From the NCBI RefSeq assembly GCF_900155475.1, contig NZ_FXAM01000001.1, forward strand, positions 2,157,501-2,221,500: a stretch of 64,000 nucleotides of DNA, read 5' to 3'. This document shows positions 17,353 through 27,422 of this stretch, in pieces. The notes below the pieces were generated by a model. It worked only from the letters and a program-made list of their open reading frames with translations. It did no database searches and was not told the DNA's origin. The stretch is from Methylomagnum ishizawai. Lineage in GTDB: Bacteria > Pseudomonadota > Gammaproteobacteria > Methylococcales > Methylococcaceae. The position numbers and the translations under genes were made by a program. Position 1 is the first letter of the stretch. The number at the start of each line of letters is the position of its first letter.

Positions 17353-20183
17353 GGGTGGGCCGCCGCGACTTCGATGTCCACGCTGTCGCAGACGGGTTGC
17401 TTGGCACCGGGCGGGGCGCAGACCTGGAGGATGCCCTGGGCGGCGATGTGCTGTTTGGCCGGTTTCCAGCGGTAGCGGCCTTTGGCCACGGTGGCGCTGC
17501 CCAGCACTTGGAAACGTCCGCCGTTCTTGGAGAAACGCAGCTTAGCCTTGGTTTGGCCCTTGAGGCCCAGTCCTTGGAACGTCACGGTCTGGGCTTGGCC
17601 GACCCGCCAGACCGTGGGCACCTGGGTGAAGGCGATGCCCGGCCCCGGCAGGGTCGCCGTGACTTGCACGCTGGCCTCGGAGGCCAGCCCCGCGCTGTCG
17701 GTGACGGCCAGCTTGAAGGCATAGGTGCCCGCGCCACCCGCGATGAAGATGGGCCGGTCGGTGTCGGCGCTGCTCAGGGTGGTGGCCGGTCCCGACACCT
17801 GGGTCCAGCGGTAGGCGAGGTGGTCGCCCGTGTCCGGGTCGGCGCTGGCGCTGCCGTCCAGGGCCACCACCGCGCCGACCTCGACCGTTGTCGGGGCGGT
17901 CGCGGCTGCGGTCGGGGCGTGGTTGACCGGGGTGTCCACCGTGACCTTGACCGTGGCTAGCGCGGCCAGTCCTTGCGGATCGGCGACAGCGAGTTGAAAG
18001 ACATAATCGCCCGGCTGCGTGGCGCCGAAGCTGGCGGTGGCGGCATCGGCCCCGCCCAGGTTCACGGCCACCGGGCCGGAGAGTTGGCTCCAGTGGTAGC
18101 TGAGGTTATCGCCTTCGGGATCGGCGCTGGCCTCGCCGTTCAAGGCCACCACTGCGCCGGGGTTCACGGTTTGGTCCGGGCCGGGATGGGCGCTGGGCGC
18201 TTGGTTGCGGTGCTTGACCTGGATATCCACCGTCGCGGCCGCGCTGGGCGCGCTATCGGCATCGGTTACGACCAGGGAGAAGCGATAGGTTTGGTCGCCC
18301 AGCGCGGTCGGGGCGGTGAAGCTGGGTTTTTGCGCGGTGGGATCGCTGAGGCTGATCCCGTCCGGGGCGGTCCAGCGATAGGCCAGGGTGGCGGCCTGGC
18401 CGCTGTCGGGATCGCTGCTGGCGGAGCCGTCCAGGGTCACGCGCTCGCCTTCGTCCACGGTCTGGGTGCCGCCGGCGTTGGCGGTGGGGGCGCGGTTGCG
18501 GTGTTTGACGGCGATGTCCACGCTGGCGGGGGCGCTGGCCGCGCCTTGGCGGTCGGTGACGACCAGGGTGAAGCGGTAACTGGCGTCGGCGTTGCCGGTC
18601 GGGGCGGTAAAGCTGGGTTTCTGCGCCGTGGGGTCGCCGAGGCTTAGTCCTGCCGGGGCGGTCCATTGATAGGTCAGGGTGGCGGTCTGGCCGGTGTCGG
18701 GGTCGCTGCTGGCGGAGCCGTCCAGGGTCACGCTATCGCCTTCGTTGACGCTCTGGGCGCTGCCGGCGTTGGCGGTGGGGGCGCGGTTGATATGGCGCAC
18801 CAGGACCGCCACCGTGGCCGGGGCGCTGGCCGCGCCTTGGCTGTCGGTGACGACCAGGGTGAAGTTATAGGTCCGGTCGGCGTCGGCGGTCGGGGCGGTG
18901 AAGCTGGGTTGCTGCGCCGTGGGGTCGCTGAGGGTTATTCCCGCTGGGGCGGTCCATTGATAGGTCAGGGTCGCGGTCTGGCCGGGGTCCGGGTCGCTGC
19001 TGCCGGAGCCATCCAGGGTCACGCTATCGCCTTCCTTCGCCACTGCGGGCTGGGCGATCTGGGCGGTGGGCGCGTGGTTGCTGAGGTGCTGGACGGTGAT
19101 GGCGACCGTGGCCGGGGCGCTGGCGGTGCCGGCGGGATCGGTCACGACCAGGGTGAAGGTGTAGACCCGGTCGGCCTCGGCCACCGGGGCGGTGAAGCGG
19201 GGTTTTGGGGCGGTGGGATCGCTGAGGGCGATGCCGTCCGGGGCGGTCCATTGATAGCCGAGCTGGGCCGTCTGGCCGCTGTCGGGGTCGCTGCTGGCCG
19301 AGCCGTCCAGGGTCACGTCCGCGCCTTCGTCCACCGTTTGCGCGGGGCCGGCGTCGGCGGTGGGGGCGTGGTTGGCACCGGCGGCGGAATAGCTCAGGAC
19401 GCCCGCCGCCGAGAGTTGCAGCGTGCCCAGCACGGCGACCGCGTTGGGATGGCCGGGGTCGAGCGAGGGGTTGGTGATCCAATACAGCTTGGCGATATCG
19501 CCGACGCCGTTGACGGTGCTGGCGTCGGGGGTCAGTCCCAGTCCCGTGCCGCCGAAATTGCCGCTCCAACTGGCTCCCCAATCGGCGGCGTCGCCCGAAT
19601 CGACCAGGACCGTGTCCGGTCCCGAGTTCTCGGTGGCCCCGACCCCGGCCAGATCGGCGTTTACGTTGTTCCAATAGGTCTGGACACCGCTCAGCAGTGA
19701 ATTGTTGAGATCGTTGACATCGTGGCTGAACGCGGCTTCGTCGTGGCCGCTGGCGACGACGCCCCAGGGTGCGTTGTTCGGCACCCCGTCGTCGAAGGGG
19801 AAGGTGGCACCGTCCCGGTCGAGGTTGGCCTTGCCGCTGTCGGGGTCCAGGTAGAGTCCATACGCCCCCACCACGTTGTATTGCAGGGCGTCGCCCTGGA
19901 TGGCCTGGAAATCCGGGTGGGCCGCCAGGTCCAGCGGGATCACGGCCACGCCGTTCACCAAGTCGGCGTAGCTCCAGCGGGTGTTCACCAACAGGGTCTT
20001 GCCCGCGTTGGGGGAATCGCCGGGCCCGGCGTCGAAAATCGCCAACAACACCGTGCCGGGGCTGGGGGTGTCGGGGTTGGGGTTGCCGAACACGCCCAGG
20101 CCCAGGCCGTCGTTCAGGGTGTTGGCGGTCGCGCCCTGGCCGAACGCCACGCATCCGGCCAAGGCCCAAGCCTGCAAATTCAT
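17349..20183 (-). CDS. PKD-repeat exported protein, longer of a tandem pair (six PKD domains)
   Basis: A 944-residue protein. The start at 20183 (MNLQAWALAGCVAFG, a signal peptide) has an AGGAAA site upstream and is preferred over an upstream in-frame start that lacks one. The N-terminal domain (ANTLNDGLGLG, GKTLLVNTRWSYADLVNG, NGKANLDRDG-like, VNDLNNSLLSGVQTYW) is clearly homologous to the neighbour downstream. Six PKD domains follow, each opening N-H/R/Q-A-P-T and holding LDGSASSDPD; repeats 3 and 4 are almost identical. The C-terminal domain (PTVWRVGQAQTVTFQGLGLKG, YRWKPAKQHI, two Cys nine residues apart) matches the paralogue. It follows the XRE/cupin regulator by 28 bp, so the regulator may control the pair. 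Confidence 0.86.
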   Translation of the reverse strand: MNLQAWALAGCVAFGQGATANTLNDGLGLGVFGNPNPDTPSPGTVLLAIFDAGPGDSPNAGKTLLVNTRWSYADLVNGVAVIPLDLAAHPDFQAIQGDALQYNVVGAYGLYLDPDSGKANLDRDGATFPFDDGVPNNAPWGVVASGHDEAAFSHDVNDLNNSLLSGVQTYWNNVNADLAGVGATENSGPDTVLVDSGDAADWGASWSGNFGGTGLGLTPDASTVNGVGDIAKLYWITNPSLDPGHPNAVAVLGTLQLSAAGVLSYSAAGANHAPTADAGPAQTVDEGADVTLDGSASSDPDSGQTAQLGYQWTAPDGIALSDPTAPKPRFTAPVAEADRVYTFTLVVTDPAGTASAPATVAITVQHLSNHAPTAQIAQPAVAKEGDSVTLDGSGSSDPDPGQTATLTYQWTAPAGITLSDPTAQQPSFTAPTADADRTYNFTLVVTDSQGAASAPATVAVLVRHINRAPTANAGSAQSVNEGDSVTLDGSASSDPDTGQTATLTYQWTAPAGLSLGDPTAQKPSFTAPTGNADASYRFTLVVTDRQGAASAPASVDIAVKHRNRAPTANAGGTQTVDEGERVTLDGSASSDPDSGQAATLAYRWTAPDGISLSDPTAQKPSFTAPTALGDQTYRFSLVVTDADSAPSAAATVDIQVKHRNQAPSAHPGPDQTVNPGAVVALNGEASADPEGDNLSYHWSQLSGPVAVNLGGADAATASFGATQPGDYVFQLAVADPQGLAALATVKVTVDTPVNHAPTAAATAPTTVEVGAVVALDGSASADPDTGDHLAYRWTQVSGPATTLSSADTDRPIFIAGGAGTYAFKLAVTDSAGLASEASVQVTATLPGPGIAFTQVPTVWRVGQAQTVTFQGLGLKGQTKAKLRFSKNGGRFQVLGSATVAKGRYRWKPAKQHIAAQGILQVCAPPGAKQPVCDSVDIEVAAAHP

Positions 20184-20211
20184 CGGGCGCACTGTGTTTC
20201 CTGAGGGTCGT

Positions 20212-20862
20212 TCATACGGGGGGTAGGGGGCGGTAGCGGGGTTCGGCATAGGCCATGACCAGATAGAACCGCGTCTCGGTCGGGCCGGGATTGCGATAGC
20301 TGCGCGGCAGGTCCGCCGCGAAGCAGATCGCGTCGCCGGCCGAGAGCGGATACCGCTTTTGTTCGATGAGCAATTCCAATTGGCCCTGGCAGACCACCAG
20401 ATTGGCCCTGGAACCCTGGGGATGGGGTTCCGCCGCTTCGCTGGCCCAGGCGTCCAGGGTCGATTCGTAGAACTCGACCTTGCCGGCCATGTCCGGGGTG
20501 AACAGCGCCTGCGAGCGCAGCCATCCCGAAGGCGAGGACACGATGCGGGCCTGGCCGGCGGCGATGGTGCGCGGGCCTTCCTGCATGTCGCGGTTGAGCA
20601 GGGCGGAGATCGGCACGTCCAGGGCGCGGGCGATCTTCCACAGCACGGTGATGGTGGGGACGCTGCGGCTCAGTTCGATCTGGCCCAGCATGGCCCGGCT
20701 CACCTTGGCGAGCCGCCCGAACTGCTCCAGGGACCAGCCCCGTTGCTTGCGGAAGCGGCGTAGGTTGTCGCCGATTACCCCGGCGAGTTCGGTTTCCTGG
20801 CCGGCCACCGCGGCGGGAGGAGTCCGCGCCGGGGTGGTCGGCCCTATGGCTGCGGCTTTCAT
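20212..20862 (-). CDS. XRE-family regulator with C-terminal cupin sensor domain
   Basis: A 216-residue protein. Residues about 28-85 form a helix-turn-helix XRE domain (GDNLRRFRKQRGWSLEQFGRLAKVS, then RAMLGQIELSRSVPTITVLWKIARALD). Residues about 135-205 form a cupin-2 fold (FYESTLDAWASEAAEPHPQG, VCQGQLELLIEQKRYPLSAGDAICF). This layout is that of regulators which sense a small ligand through the cupin. I chose the ATG with a GGGAGGCGG site upstream; a TTG one codon earlier is less likely. It lies 28 bp upstream of the PKD pair on the same strand. Phased CTGTTG repeats upstream (21044-21082) may be its own operator; that is inference. Confidence 0.9.
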   Translation of the reverse strand: MKAAAIGPTTPARTPPAAVAGQETELAGVIGDNLRRFRKQRGWSLEQFGRLAKVSRAMLGQIELSRSVPTITVLWKIARALDVPISALLNRDMQEGPRTIAAGQARIVSSPSGWLRSQALFTPDMAGKVEFYESTLDAWASEAAEPHPQGSRANLVVCQGQLELLIEQKRYPLSAGDAICFAADLPRSYRNPGPTETRFYLVMAYAEPRYRPLPPV

Positions 20863-21043
20863 CAAGTCCGCCTCCCGCCGCCGGTAAGCGTCGGCATCGG
20901 GCTGGAGCCGGGAGAAGTGGGGGTGGGGGTTTGCATGGGGAGGCTCCTGAAGCGGGGGGGACGGTACGGACTACTGGGCAGACAGCGTGCCAAAATAAAA
21001 AGGCTTTGATAACAGAGGCTTGCGAGGCTTTGCCGGAGGAACG

Positions 21044-21082
21044 CTGTTGTCCTGGCAGCAGGGTTCTGTTGATCCGCTGTTG
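21044..21082. promoter_or_regulatory. Three phased CTGTTG repeats upstream of the XRE/cupin gene (possible operator)
   Basis: CTGTTG occurs at 21044-21049, 21066-21071 and 21077-21082, so the starts are 22 and 11 bp apart, two and one helical turns. AACAG flanks the set on both sides (21011-21015 and near 21090). Same-face spacing is typical of cooperative repressor sites. The link to the neighbouring regulator is a guess from position. Confidence 0.35.
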
Positions 21083-21131
21083 AGCTGGGAACAGTGGCGG
21101 GCGGGGCCGGGCGACAGCGCGGAGGCGGGGG

Positions 21132-21344
21132 TTATGTCGGGGACGGCGCGATTTTCGGACCCAGGCCGGAAACGGCGTCGCGGCCTGGATAGAGCCGTTG
21201 CCTGCGTTCGATTTGGACCACCCGGCCTTCGTGGACGACCACTTCGAGGGTGCCGGAATCGATGCCGCGCAGGGCGTGCTGTAGATGGTCGAACAGGGTG
21301 TCCTGGGTCGGCCTGTAGGGATGGGACGGGGGTTTGGATGCCAT
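21132..21344 (-). CDS. YezD-family (DUF2292) small protein
   Basis: A 70-residue protein. The middle (LFDHLQHALRGIDSGTLEVV, then VHEGRVVQIERRQRL) fits the YezD/DUF2292 pattern of an amphipathic helix followed by a two-strand 'G-x-V-x-L-x-V-x-x-G-x-V-V-Q-I-E-x-x-x-R' unit. In other bacteria this family is often found near sulfur-assimilation genes, but none is here. A GGAG site precedes the ATG. The gene sits between the XRE/cupin regulator and the divergent sensor kinase. Confidence 0.7.
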   Translation of the reverse strand: MASKPPSHPYRPTQDTLFDHLQHALRGIDSGTLEVVVHEGRVVQIERRQRLYPGRDAVSGLGPKIAPSPT

Positions 21345-21810
21345 GGGGGAATACTCCGATGATGGGATGGATCGGCGGTCATCATGGCAAAGCCCATAGC
21401 CTGCTGGAAAGAATAATTCGGCGCTTATTTATTCCGGCGGGATGGGATAATAAATCCCTTTATCGGCTGGGCGGAGATAGGGTGTATAAATCCGGTATCC
21501 AGGATATTTTTCCGTGTTAAAAGAAAATTATCGGCGGGGCGGGCTGGAACGGCTCCCCGGCTTCCGGTGCAAGCCAAGCGGGGGGTTTGACTTGGGCGGG
21601 GTGCCTGATCCCGCCAGCATTCCGTGGTCATCTCGCCTATGCTGGAAGCCAGGGGCACCCAATGCAATCGCATGGGTGGCATGGGCTGGCGGGGCCGTAG
21701 GCCAGCAAAAGGTGGGCGGTGCCGTCCTGCGAAGCCTTACGCCATGGCAGGACTGGCGGTATCCGGGGGGGTCGCCGCACTGGATCAACAATAATCTCCG
21801 GGACCGAGAG
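21345..21810. other. 466-bp divergent intergenic region between YezD-like gene and sensor kinase
   Basis: No convincing gene is seen, though the kinase frame stays open back to 21514. The stretch around 21410-21530 is AT-rich compared with its surroundings and holds a possible plus-strand promoter, TTATTT (21425-21430) and TAATAA (21448-21453) 17 bp apart, and a small GGGAT/ATCCC hairpin. It would give a leader of about 350 bases to the kinase mRNA. Confidence is low because the -35 is weak. Confidence 0.35.
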
Positions 21811-24800
21811 ATGTCAGACCCGATTTTCAATCCGTTCTCCCTGGGTGGCTTCATACCGCATGGCTATTGCTTAAACTGGTCGCCGTGGCTGCTATGGACC
21901 ATGGCGTTGAGCGACGCCGTTATTTTCGTCTCCTATCTGTCCCTGCCGGTCGCCCTGGGTTATTTCGCCCGGCACCGCGCCGATTTCCCCTATACACGGC
22001 TACTTTGGCTATTCGTGGCGTTCATTCTGGCTTGCGGCATGACCCATCTGATGGGGGCGGTCGTTTTGTGGAAGCCGTTCTACTGGCTGGATGCTTTATT
22101 CCGGGCCATCACCGCCGTGGTTTCCGCCTTGACGGCCGGGATGCTGTGGCCCTTGATGCCGCAACTGCTCAAGTTTCCCAGCCGCTTCGCCCTCCAGGAG
22201 GCCAACGAGCGGCTCCGGCGGGAAGTCGCCGAACGGGGCCGGGCCGAGGCGGCCTTGAGGGAGGCCAAGGCGCTGCTGGAGCGCGGCCTCGCGGCGGAGC
22301 GCATGCGGATGGCCGCCATCGTCGAATCCTCCGGCGACGCCATCATCGGCATCGACCTGGACGGGGCCATCACCAGTTGGAATGCCGCCGCCGAAAGGAT
22401 TTTCGGCTATGCCGCCGGGGAGGCCATCGGCCAGCCGTTCCAGATGATGGTTCCCCCCGAATGGGCCGACTGGGACGGCGAGACCACGCGGCGCATCCTC
22501 GCCGGGGAAACCATCCAGAATTTCGAGACCGCGCTGCTGCATAAAAGCGGGCGCCGGATCGAGATTTCCAAGACCCTCTCGCCGATCCGGGACGGCCAGG
22601 GGCAGGTGGTCGGACTCTCCCGCATCCTCCGCGATATCACCGAGCGTAAGCGGGCCGAGGCGGCGCTGGCCGAGAGCGAGGCGCTGCTGCGCCTGTTCAT
22701 CGAGCATAGCCCGGTCGCCCTGGCGATGTTCGACCGCGAATTGCGCTATATCGCCGCCAGCCAGCGCTGGATAGCGGATTACGATTTGGGGGGGCGGGAC
22801 ATCATGGGCCGGTCCCACTACGAAATCTTCCCGGACCTTCCCGAGCACTGGAAGGCCGCCCATCGCCGCGGTTTGGCGGGCGAGGTGGTCCGTATCGACG
22901 AGGACCGTTTTTTGCGCCGGGACGGCAAGACGCTGTGGTCCTGCTGGGAAGTCCGGCCCTGGAGCCGGAGCAGCGGCGCGACGGCGGGCATCATCATCTT
23001 CAGCGATGACATCACCGACCGGAAACTCGCGGAGGAGTCTTTGCGGGCGAGCCAGCGCAAGTTATTGCAGGCCCAGTACATCGCGGGGATGGGCGATTTC
23101 GAGTGGGATATCGGCAGCAACGAGATCGCCTGGTCGGATGGCATGTACCACCTGCTGGGCTACGATCCCGGCGAAGCCATCGACTACGCCAAGGTCAACG
23201 CCAGTATCCACCATCCCGACGACTTGGCGCGGGTGACGCGCTGGTTGTACGAGGGCATTGCTTTCGGCGTGGACGCCCTCGCCCCCCATGAACACCGCCT
23301 GATCCGCAAGGATGGGACGGTCATCCATGTCCAGGCCAATGGCTGGATCGTCCGGCAGGACGGCAAGGCCGCCAAACTGTACGGCACCTGCCTCGACATC
23401 ACCGGGCGCAAGCAGGCCGAGGAAGGGCTGCGGAAGCTGTCCTTGGCGGTGGAACAAAGTCCCGCCAGCGTGGTGATTACCAACACCCGCGCCGAGATCG
23501 AGTACGTCAACGAAGCCTTCGTCAAGGTGACCGGCTATGCCCGCGAGGAAGCCCTGGGCCAAAACCCGCGCATCCTCCAGTCGGGCAAGACGCCCCGCGC
23601 GCATTTCGAGGCGCTGTGGAAAGTGCTGCGCCAAGGCCGGTCCTGGCACGGGGAATTCGTCAACAAGCGCAAGGATGGCGTCGAATACACCGAAACGGTG
23701 GTCATCGCGCCCCTCCGTCAAGCCGACGGGGAGATCACCCATTATGTGGCGGTCAAGGAGGATATCACCGACAAAAAACGCGCCCTCGACGAGCTGGAAC
23801 GCTATCGCTGCAAGCTGGAGGAACTTGTTTCCGAGCGGACCGCGCAGCTCGAAGAGGCGCGGCGGCAGGCCGAAGTCGCCAACCAGGCCAAGAGCGTGTT
23901 CCTGGCCAACATGAGCCACGAAATCCGCACGCCCTTGAACGCCATCCTGGGCCTGGTCCATACCTTGCGGCGCGATCAGCCCACGCCCGGGCAGGCCGAA
24001 CGGCTGGGCAAGGTCGATGCCGCCTCCCGCCATCTGCTCGGCGTCATCAACGATATCCTCGACATTTCCAAGATCGAGGCGGGCCGCTTGCAACTGGAGA
24101 AGGTCGATTTCCCCCTGGGGGCCATCCTGGAGCATGTGCGCTCCTTGATCGCCGAGCAAGCGCGGGCCAAGGGGCTGGATTTGAAGATGGATGGCGACAG
24201 CGTGCCGTTGTGGTTGGTGGGCGATCCGACCCGGCTGCGCCAAGCCCTGCTCAACTACGCCGGGAACGCGGTCAAATTCACCGAGACGGGTTCCATCGCC
24301 CTGCGGGCCGTCCTCCTGGAGCAGGACGCCCAGGATTTGCTGGTGCGCTTCGAGGTGGAGGACACCGGCATCGGCATCGCGCCGGAGGATTTGCCCAGGT
24401 TGTTCGGCGCGTTCGAGCAGGCCGATGCCTCCACCACCCGCAAGCACGGGGGGACCGGCCTGGGGCTGGCCATCACCCAGCGCTTGGCGCAGCTGATGGG
24501 CGGCGAAGCGGGCGCGGAAAGCCTGTTGGGCCGGGGCAGCCGGTTCTGGTTCACGGCCCGGTTGGAACGGGGGCGGGAAGACGCGCCCTTGGATGCCAGG
24601 GTTTCCTGGGAGCAAGCCGAGGCCGAATTGCGGAGGAAGCACCTGGGCGCGAGATTGCTGCTGGCGGAGGACAATGCCATCAACCGCGAAGTCGCCATCG
24701 AACTGCTGCAACGCGCCGGATTGGCGGTGGATATCGCGCTCGACGGACGCCAAGCGGTGGAGAAGGCGGAGGCCTATCCCTACGACCTCATCCTCATGGA

Positions 24801-25440
24801 TATGCAGATGCCGGAAATGGATGGCTTGGAAGCGACCCGCACGATCCGCGCCATGCCCGACCGCCGGGAGGTTCCCATCGTCGCCATGACCGCCAACGCC
24901 TTCGACGAACACCGCCGCAACTGCCTGGACGCGAAGATGAACGACTTCGTGGCCAAGCCCGTGGACCCGGAAATCCTCTACGCCATCCTGCTCAAATGGC
25001 TGCCGCCCACCGCCCCGAGGCCGGTATCCGCGCCTGCTGGCGGTGCCGTTCCGCCGGACCGGGACGGCCTGGAGCGGCGGCTCGCGGCGATTCCGGGTTT
25101 CGATGCCGGGTTCGGCTTCGCCAGCGTGCAGGGCAACATCGGTATGTATCTCCGCCTGCTGGGGATGTTCGTGCAATATCATGGCGCCGACCCGGAGCGC
25201 TGCGCCGGATATATGGCCCAGGGCGATCTCGCCGGTCTCGGGCGGCTCGCCCATACCTTGAAAGGATCGGCCGGGGCTTTGGGGGCGAAGCGGGTGCAGG
25301 AACTGGCGGGCGGCTTGAGCGAGGCCATCCGCCACGGGGTGGATAGGGCGGAAATCGGGCGGCGTTGCGCCGCGCTCGGGGATGAATTGGCTGCCTTGCT
25401 GGCGGCGTTCCAAGACGTGCTGGCGGCGCTGGAATATTGA
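21811..25440 (+). CDS. Hybrid sensor histidine kinase with ethylene-receptor-like N-terminal domain
   Basis: A 1209-residue protein from the ATG at 21811. Residues 20-125 form three membrane helices like the ETR1 ethylene-binding domain: D35, Y42, P46, C75 and H79 sit exactly ten residues on from ETR1 D25, Y32, P36, C65 and H69, and the 'ACGMTHL' stretch holds the Cu(I)-ligand Cys-His pair. Then come a coiled coil, four PAS domains (about 170-290, 294-405, 420-540, 545-660), HisKA with phospho-accepting H703 ([12 protein letters not shown]), HATPase_c ([21 protein letters not shown]), a receiver with D997 ([12 protein letters not shown]) and an HPt domain with H1148 ([10 protein letters not shown]). 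All phosphorelay residues are present. Output partner unknown. The N-terminal match is seen in the sequence; ethylene or copper binding is inferred. The ETR1 N-terminal disulfide cysteines are not conserved. Confidence 0.93.
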   Translation: MSDPIFNPFSLGGFIPHGYCLNWSPWLLWTMALSDAVIFVSYLSLPVALGYFARHRADFPYTRLLWLFVAFILACGMTHLMGAVVLWKPFYWLDALFRAITAVVSALTAGMLWPLMPQLLKFPSRFALQEANERLRREVAERGRAEAALREAKALLERGLAAERMRMAAIVESSGDAIIGIDLDGAITSWNAAAERIFGYAAGEAIGQPFQMMVPPEWADWDGETTRRILAGETIQNFETALLHKSGRRIEISKTLSPIRDGQGQVVGLSRILRDITERKRAEAALAESEALLRLFIEHSPVALAMFDRELRYIAASQRWIADYDLGGRDIMGRSHYEIFPDLPEHWKAAHRRGLAGEVVRIDEDRFLRRDGKTLWSCWEVRPWSRSSGATAGIIIFSDDITDRKLAEESLRASQRKLLQAQYIAGMGDFEWDIGSNEIAWSDGMYHLLGYDPGEAIDYAKVNASIHHPDDLARVTRWLYEGIAFGVDALAPHEHRLIRKDGTVIHVQANGWIVRQDGKAAKLYGTCLDITGRKQAEEGLRKLSLAVEQSPASVVITNTRAEIEYVNEAFVKVTGYAREEALGQNPRILQSGKTPRAHFEALWKVLRQGRSWHGEFVNKRKDGVEYTETVVIAPLRQADGEITHYVAVKEDITDKKRALDELERYRCKLEELVSERTAQLEEARRQAEVANQAKSVFLANMSHEIRTPLNAILGLVHTLRRDQPTPGQAERLGKVDAASRHLLGVINDILDISKIEAGRLQLEKVDFPLGAILEHVRSLIAEQARAKGLDLKMDGDSVPLWLVGDPTRLRQALLNYAGNAVKFTETGSIALRAVLLEQDAQDLLVRFEVEDTGIGIAPEDLPRLFGAFEQADASTTRKHGGTGLGLAITQRLAQLMGGEAGAESLLGRGSRFWFTARLERGREDAPLDARVSWEQAEAELRRKHLGARLLLAEDNAINREVAIELLQRAGLAVDIALDGRQAVEKAEAYPYDLILMDMQMPEMDGLEATRTIRAMPDRREVPIVAMTANAFDEHRRNCLDAKMNDFVAKPVDPEILYAILLKWLPPTAPRPVSAPAGGAVPPDRDGLERRLAAIPGFDAGFGFASVQGNIGMYLRLLGMFVQYHGADPERCAGYMAQGDLAGLGRLAHTLKGSAGALGAKRVQELAGGLSEAIRHGVDRAEIGRRCAALGDELAALLAAFQDVLAALEY

Positions 25441-25447
25441 TCCGGGC

Positions 25448-27406
25448 CTAATCGGTTTCGCCCGGCTTGCAGATCAAATACCCCTGGATACCGTCCACCA
25501 AGATCGCCGCCAAGGCTTCCCGCTCCTCGGCGGTCTCGACGCTCATGGCGATGACCTTCATGTCGATCTCGTGGGCGGTCCGCGTCAGTTCCCGCAGGAA
25601 GAACTGGTTGTCCTGGTCGAGGTGGAGGTTGCGGACGAAGCTGCCGTCGATCTTGATATAGGCCGCGCCGATGGAATGCAGATAGGCGAAAGAGGCGAAA
25701 TTGCGCCCGAAATGGTCGATGGAGAAGCGGCTGCCGAAGGGCCGCAGCCGTTGGACGAAGCGCTTGGCCGCTTCGACATCGCCCACCACGCCGTATTCGG
25801 GCACTTCGAAGGTGAGGCGCTTGGCCCGCTCGGGGAAGGCTTTCAATTGCTGGCACAGCCAGTCCACGAAACCGGCGTCGCGCAGCGAACCGGGCGTGAG
25901 GTTCACCGCGTAGGCTTTGGCGAGGCTGGGGGTTCGGCCCATCCGCTCCAACACGGCCTGGACCGCGATGCGGTCGAATTCCGGGGCCAGCCCCACCCGC
26001 TCGGCCATGGGCAGGAACGTCCCCGCCGTCAGCATCTCGCCGGACTCGCCGCGCAAGCGCAGCAGGACTTCGCGGTGCATCGCCTCGCCGGGAGCCGCGC
26101 CCAGGGGCAACACCGGCTGGAAACTGAGTTCGATCCGTTCCTCGCGCACCGAGTCCTCCAGGAATTTGCGCCAGTTCCGGGCGCCGCTGGGCACGTCTTG
26201 TGGTTGGGCCGGGCTGTGGAGGTGCCAAGCGCAGGCACCCTGGGCCTGGGCCGTGCGCAGGGCGTGGTCGGCGTGGCCCAGCAGTTCCGAGGCCGTTTGC
26301 CCGGTGGCGTACATCGCCACGCCGATATGGCCCAGACTCTGGCCGTCCAGTCCGCCCTGGTCGCGCAATTGCACCAAGCCCGCGGCCAGGCGTTGGGCCA
26401 GGGCTTCCACCGTTTCCTTCTGGCCATGCGTCACGATCACGCCGAAACTGCCCCCGGCCAGGCGGGCCAAGAGGCAGCCGGTTTCCGCGGGGCAGGCTGC
26501 GCGGATCGATGCCGCCGCCTTCCTGAGCAGTTCGTCGCCGCTGACATAGCCGTGGCGATTGTTGAACTCCTTGAAATCCGCCAGTTCCATCAGCAACAAC
26601 GCGCCGCCCGCGAATTCGTCGGGGTATTGGATCAACTGCCCGAGTTGGGCATCGAAATAGCGGCGGTTGCCGAGTCCGGTCACTTCGTCCACATAGACCT
26701 GGGCACGCAGGGCGTCGGCGATGGCCGATTGGTCCGCGAACGCCTGCTTCACCCGCGCCGACATGCGGTTCATGGCCAGCACCATGTGGCGTAGTTCCCG
26801 CGTCTTAGGAATATCGTCCTGGATCGGATAGCGCCCGTCGCAAATGGCCTCGGCCTGCGCTTCCACCGAGCGCAGGCGTTTGAGGATGATATGGATCAGT
26901 CCCAGGCCCAGCCCCAGGGCGGCGGCGGTGCAGGCTGACAGCCACAGCAGGGTGTCGGCGCTGGTGCGCCAGAGTTCGGCATAGGCGAGGCCGGGATGGC
27001 TGGTCACCCGGAGCGTGCCCAGTTCCATCCAGCCATCGACCAGCAGTGCCGTGCCGGGCGGTGTTTCCAGGGGAGTCAGCTCGACGAACCAAGCCGGCAC
27101 CCCGGCGATGCCCGCCGGGTTGTTGCGTTCCAGCAGCCGCTGGCCGTCCACGCCCTCGATCACCAATTCGCGGTAATAACCCCGGTCGAAGATGGCATCC
27201 ACCATGGAGCGCGTGGTGGTCGTGTCCTTCCGCGCCAGGACCGGCGACAAAGACAGGCCCAGCGCGGTCGCGGTGTCCTGGGCGTGGGATTCCAGTTGCC
27301 GGGCCAGGTAATGGCGGGCGTTTTCGAGGCTGATGGCGAAGGTTCCCATGAAGATGAAAACGAACGACACCAGGATGATGAACACCATCTGCCGGGATAA
27401 AGTCAT
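25448..27406 (-). CDS. lapD: LapD-like inner-membrane cyclic-di-GMP receptor with degenerate GGDEF and EAL domains
   Basis: A 652-residue protein. It has a transmembrane helix (IILVSFVFIFMGTFAISLE), a LapD/MoxY-type periplasmic domain (about 30-160; RYYREL-like and 'VPAWFVELTPLETPPG'), a second helix (WLSACTAAALGLGLGLIHII), a HAMP domain, a GGDEF domain whose signature is AGGSF (inactive) and an EAL domain. The EAL has EVLLR for EALLR, DHFG for the metal-binding DDFG and an altered 'FEVPE', so it should bind but not cut cyclic-di-GMP, as LapD does. LapD holds the LapG protease when c-di-GMP is high. lapG lies 16 bp upstream on the same strand. The start at 27406 fits the membrane helix; a longer frame upstream overlaps lapG. 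Confidence 0.92.
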   Translation of the reverse strand: MTLSRQMVFIILVSFVFIFMGTFAISLENARHYLARQLESHAQDTATALGLSLSPVLARKDTTTTRSMVDAIFDRGYYRELVIEGVDGQRLLERNNPAGIAGVPAWFVELTPLETPPGTALLVDGWMELGTLRVTSHPGLAYAELWRTSADTLLWLSACTAAALGLGLGLIHIILKRLRSVEAQAEAICDGRYPIQDDIPKTRELRHMVLAMNRMSARVKQAFADQSAIADALRAQVYVDEVTGLGNRRYFDAQLGQLIQYPDEFAGGALLLMELADFKEFNNRHGYVSGDELLRKAAASIRAACPAETGCLLARLAGGSFGVIVTHGQKETVEALAQRLAAGLVQLRDQGGLDGQSLGHIGVAMYATGQTASELLGHADHALRTAQAQGACAWHLHSPAQPQDVPSGARNWRKFLEDSVREERIELSFQPVLPLGAAPGEAMHREVLLRLRGESGEMLTAGTFLPMAERVGLAPEFDRIAVQAVLERMGRTPSLAKAYAVNLTPGSLRDAGFVDWLCQQLKAFPERAKRLTFEVPEYGVVGDVEAAKRFVQRLRPFGSRFSIDHFGRNFASFAYLHSIGAAYIKIDGSFVRNLHLDQDNQFFLRELTRTAHEIDMKVIAMSVETAEEREALAAILVDGIQGYLICKPGETD

Positions 27407-27422
27407 GGCTTGTTCTCGTCGG

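Noticed and set aside
23062-25413. 783-residue minus-strand open frame opposite the hybrid kinase
   Set aside because: The plus strand holds intact PAS, HisKA, HATPase, receiver and HPt motifs; the antisense frame is a codon-bias shadow.
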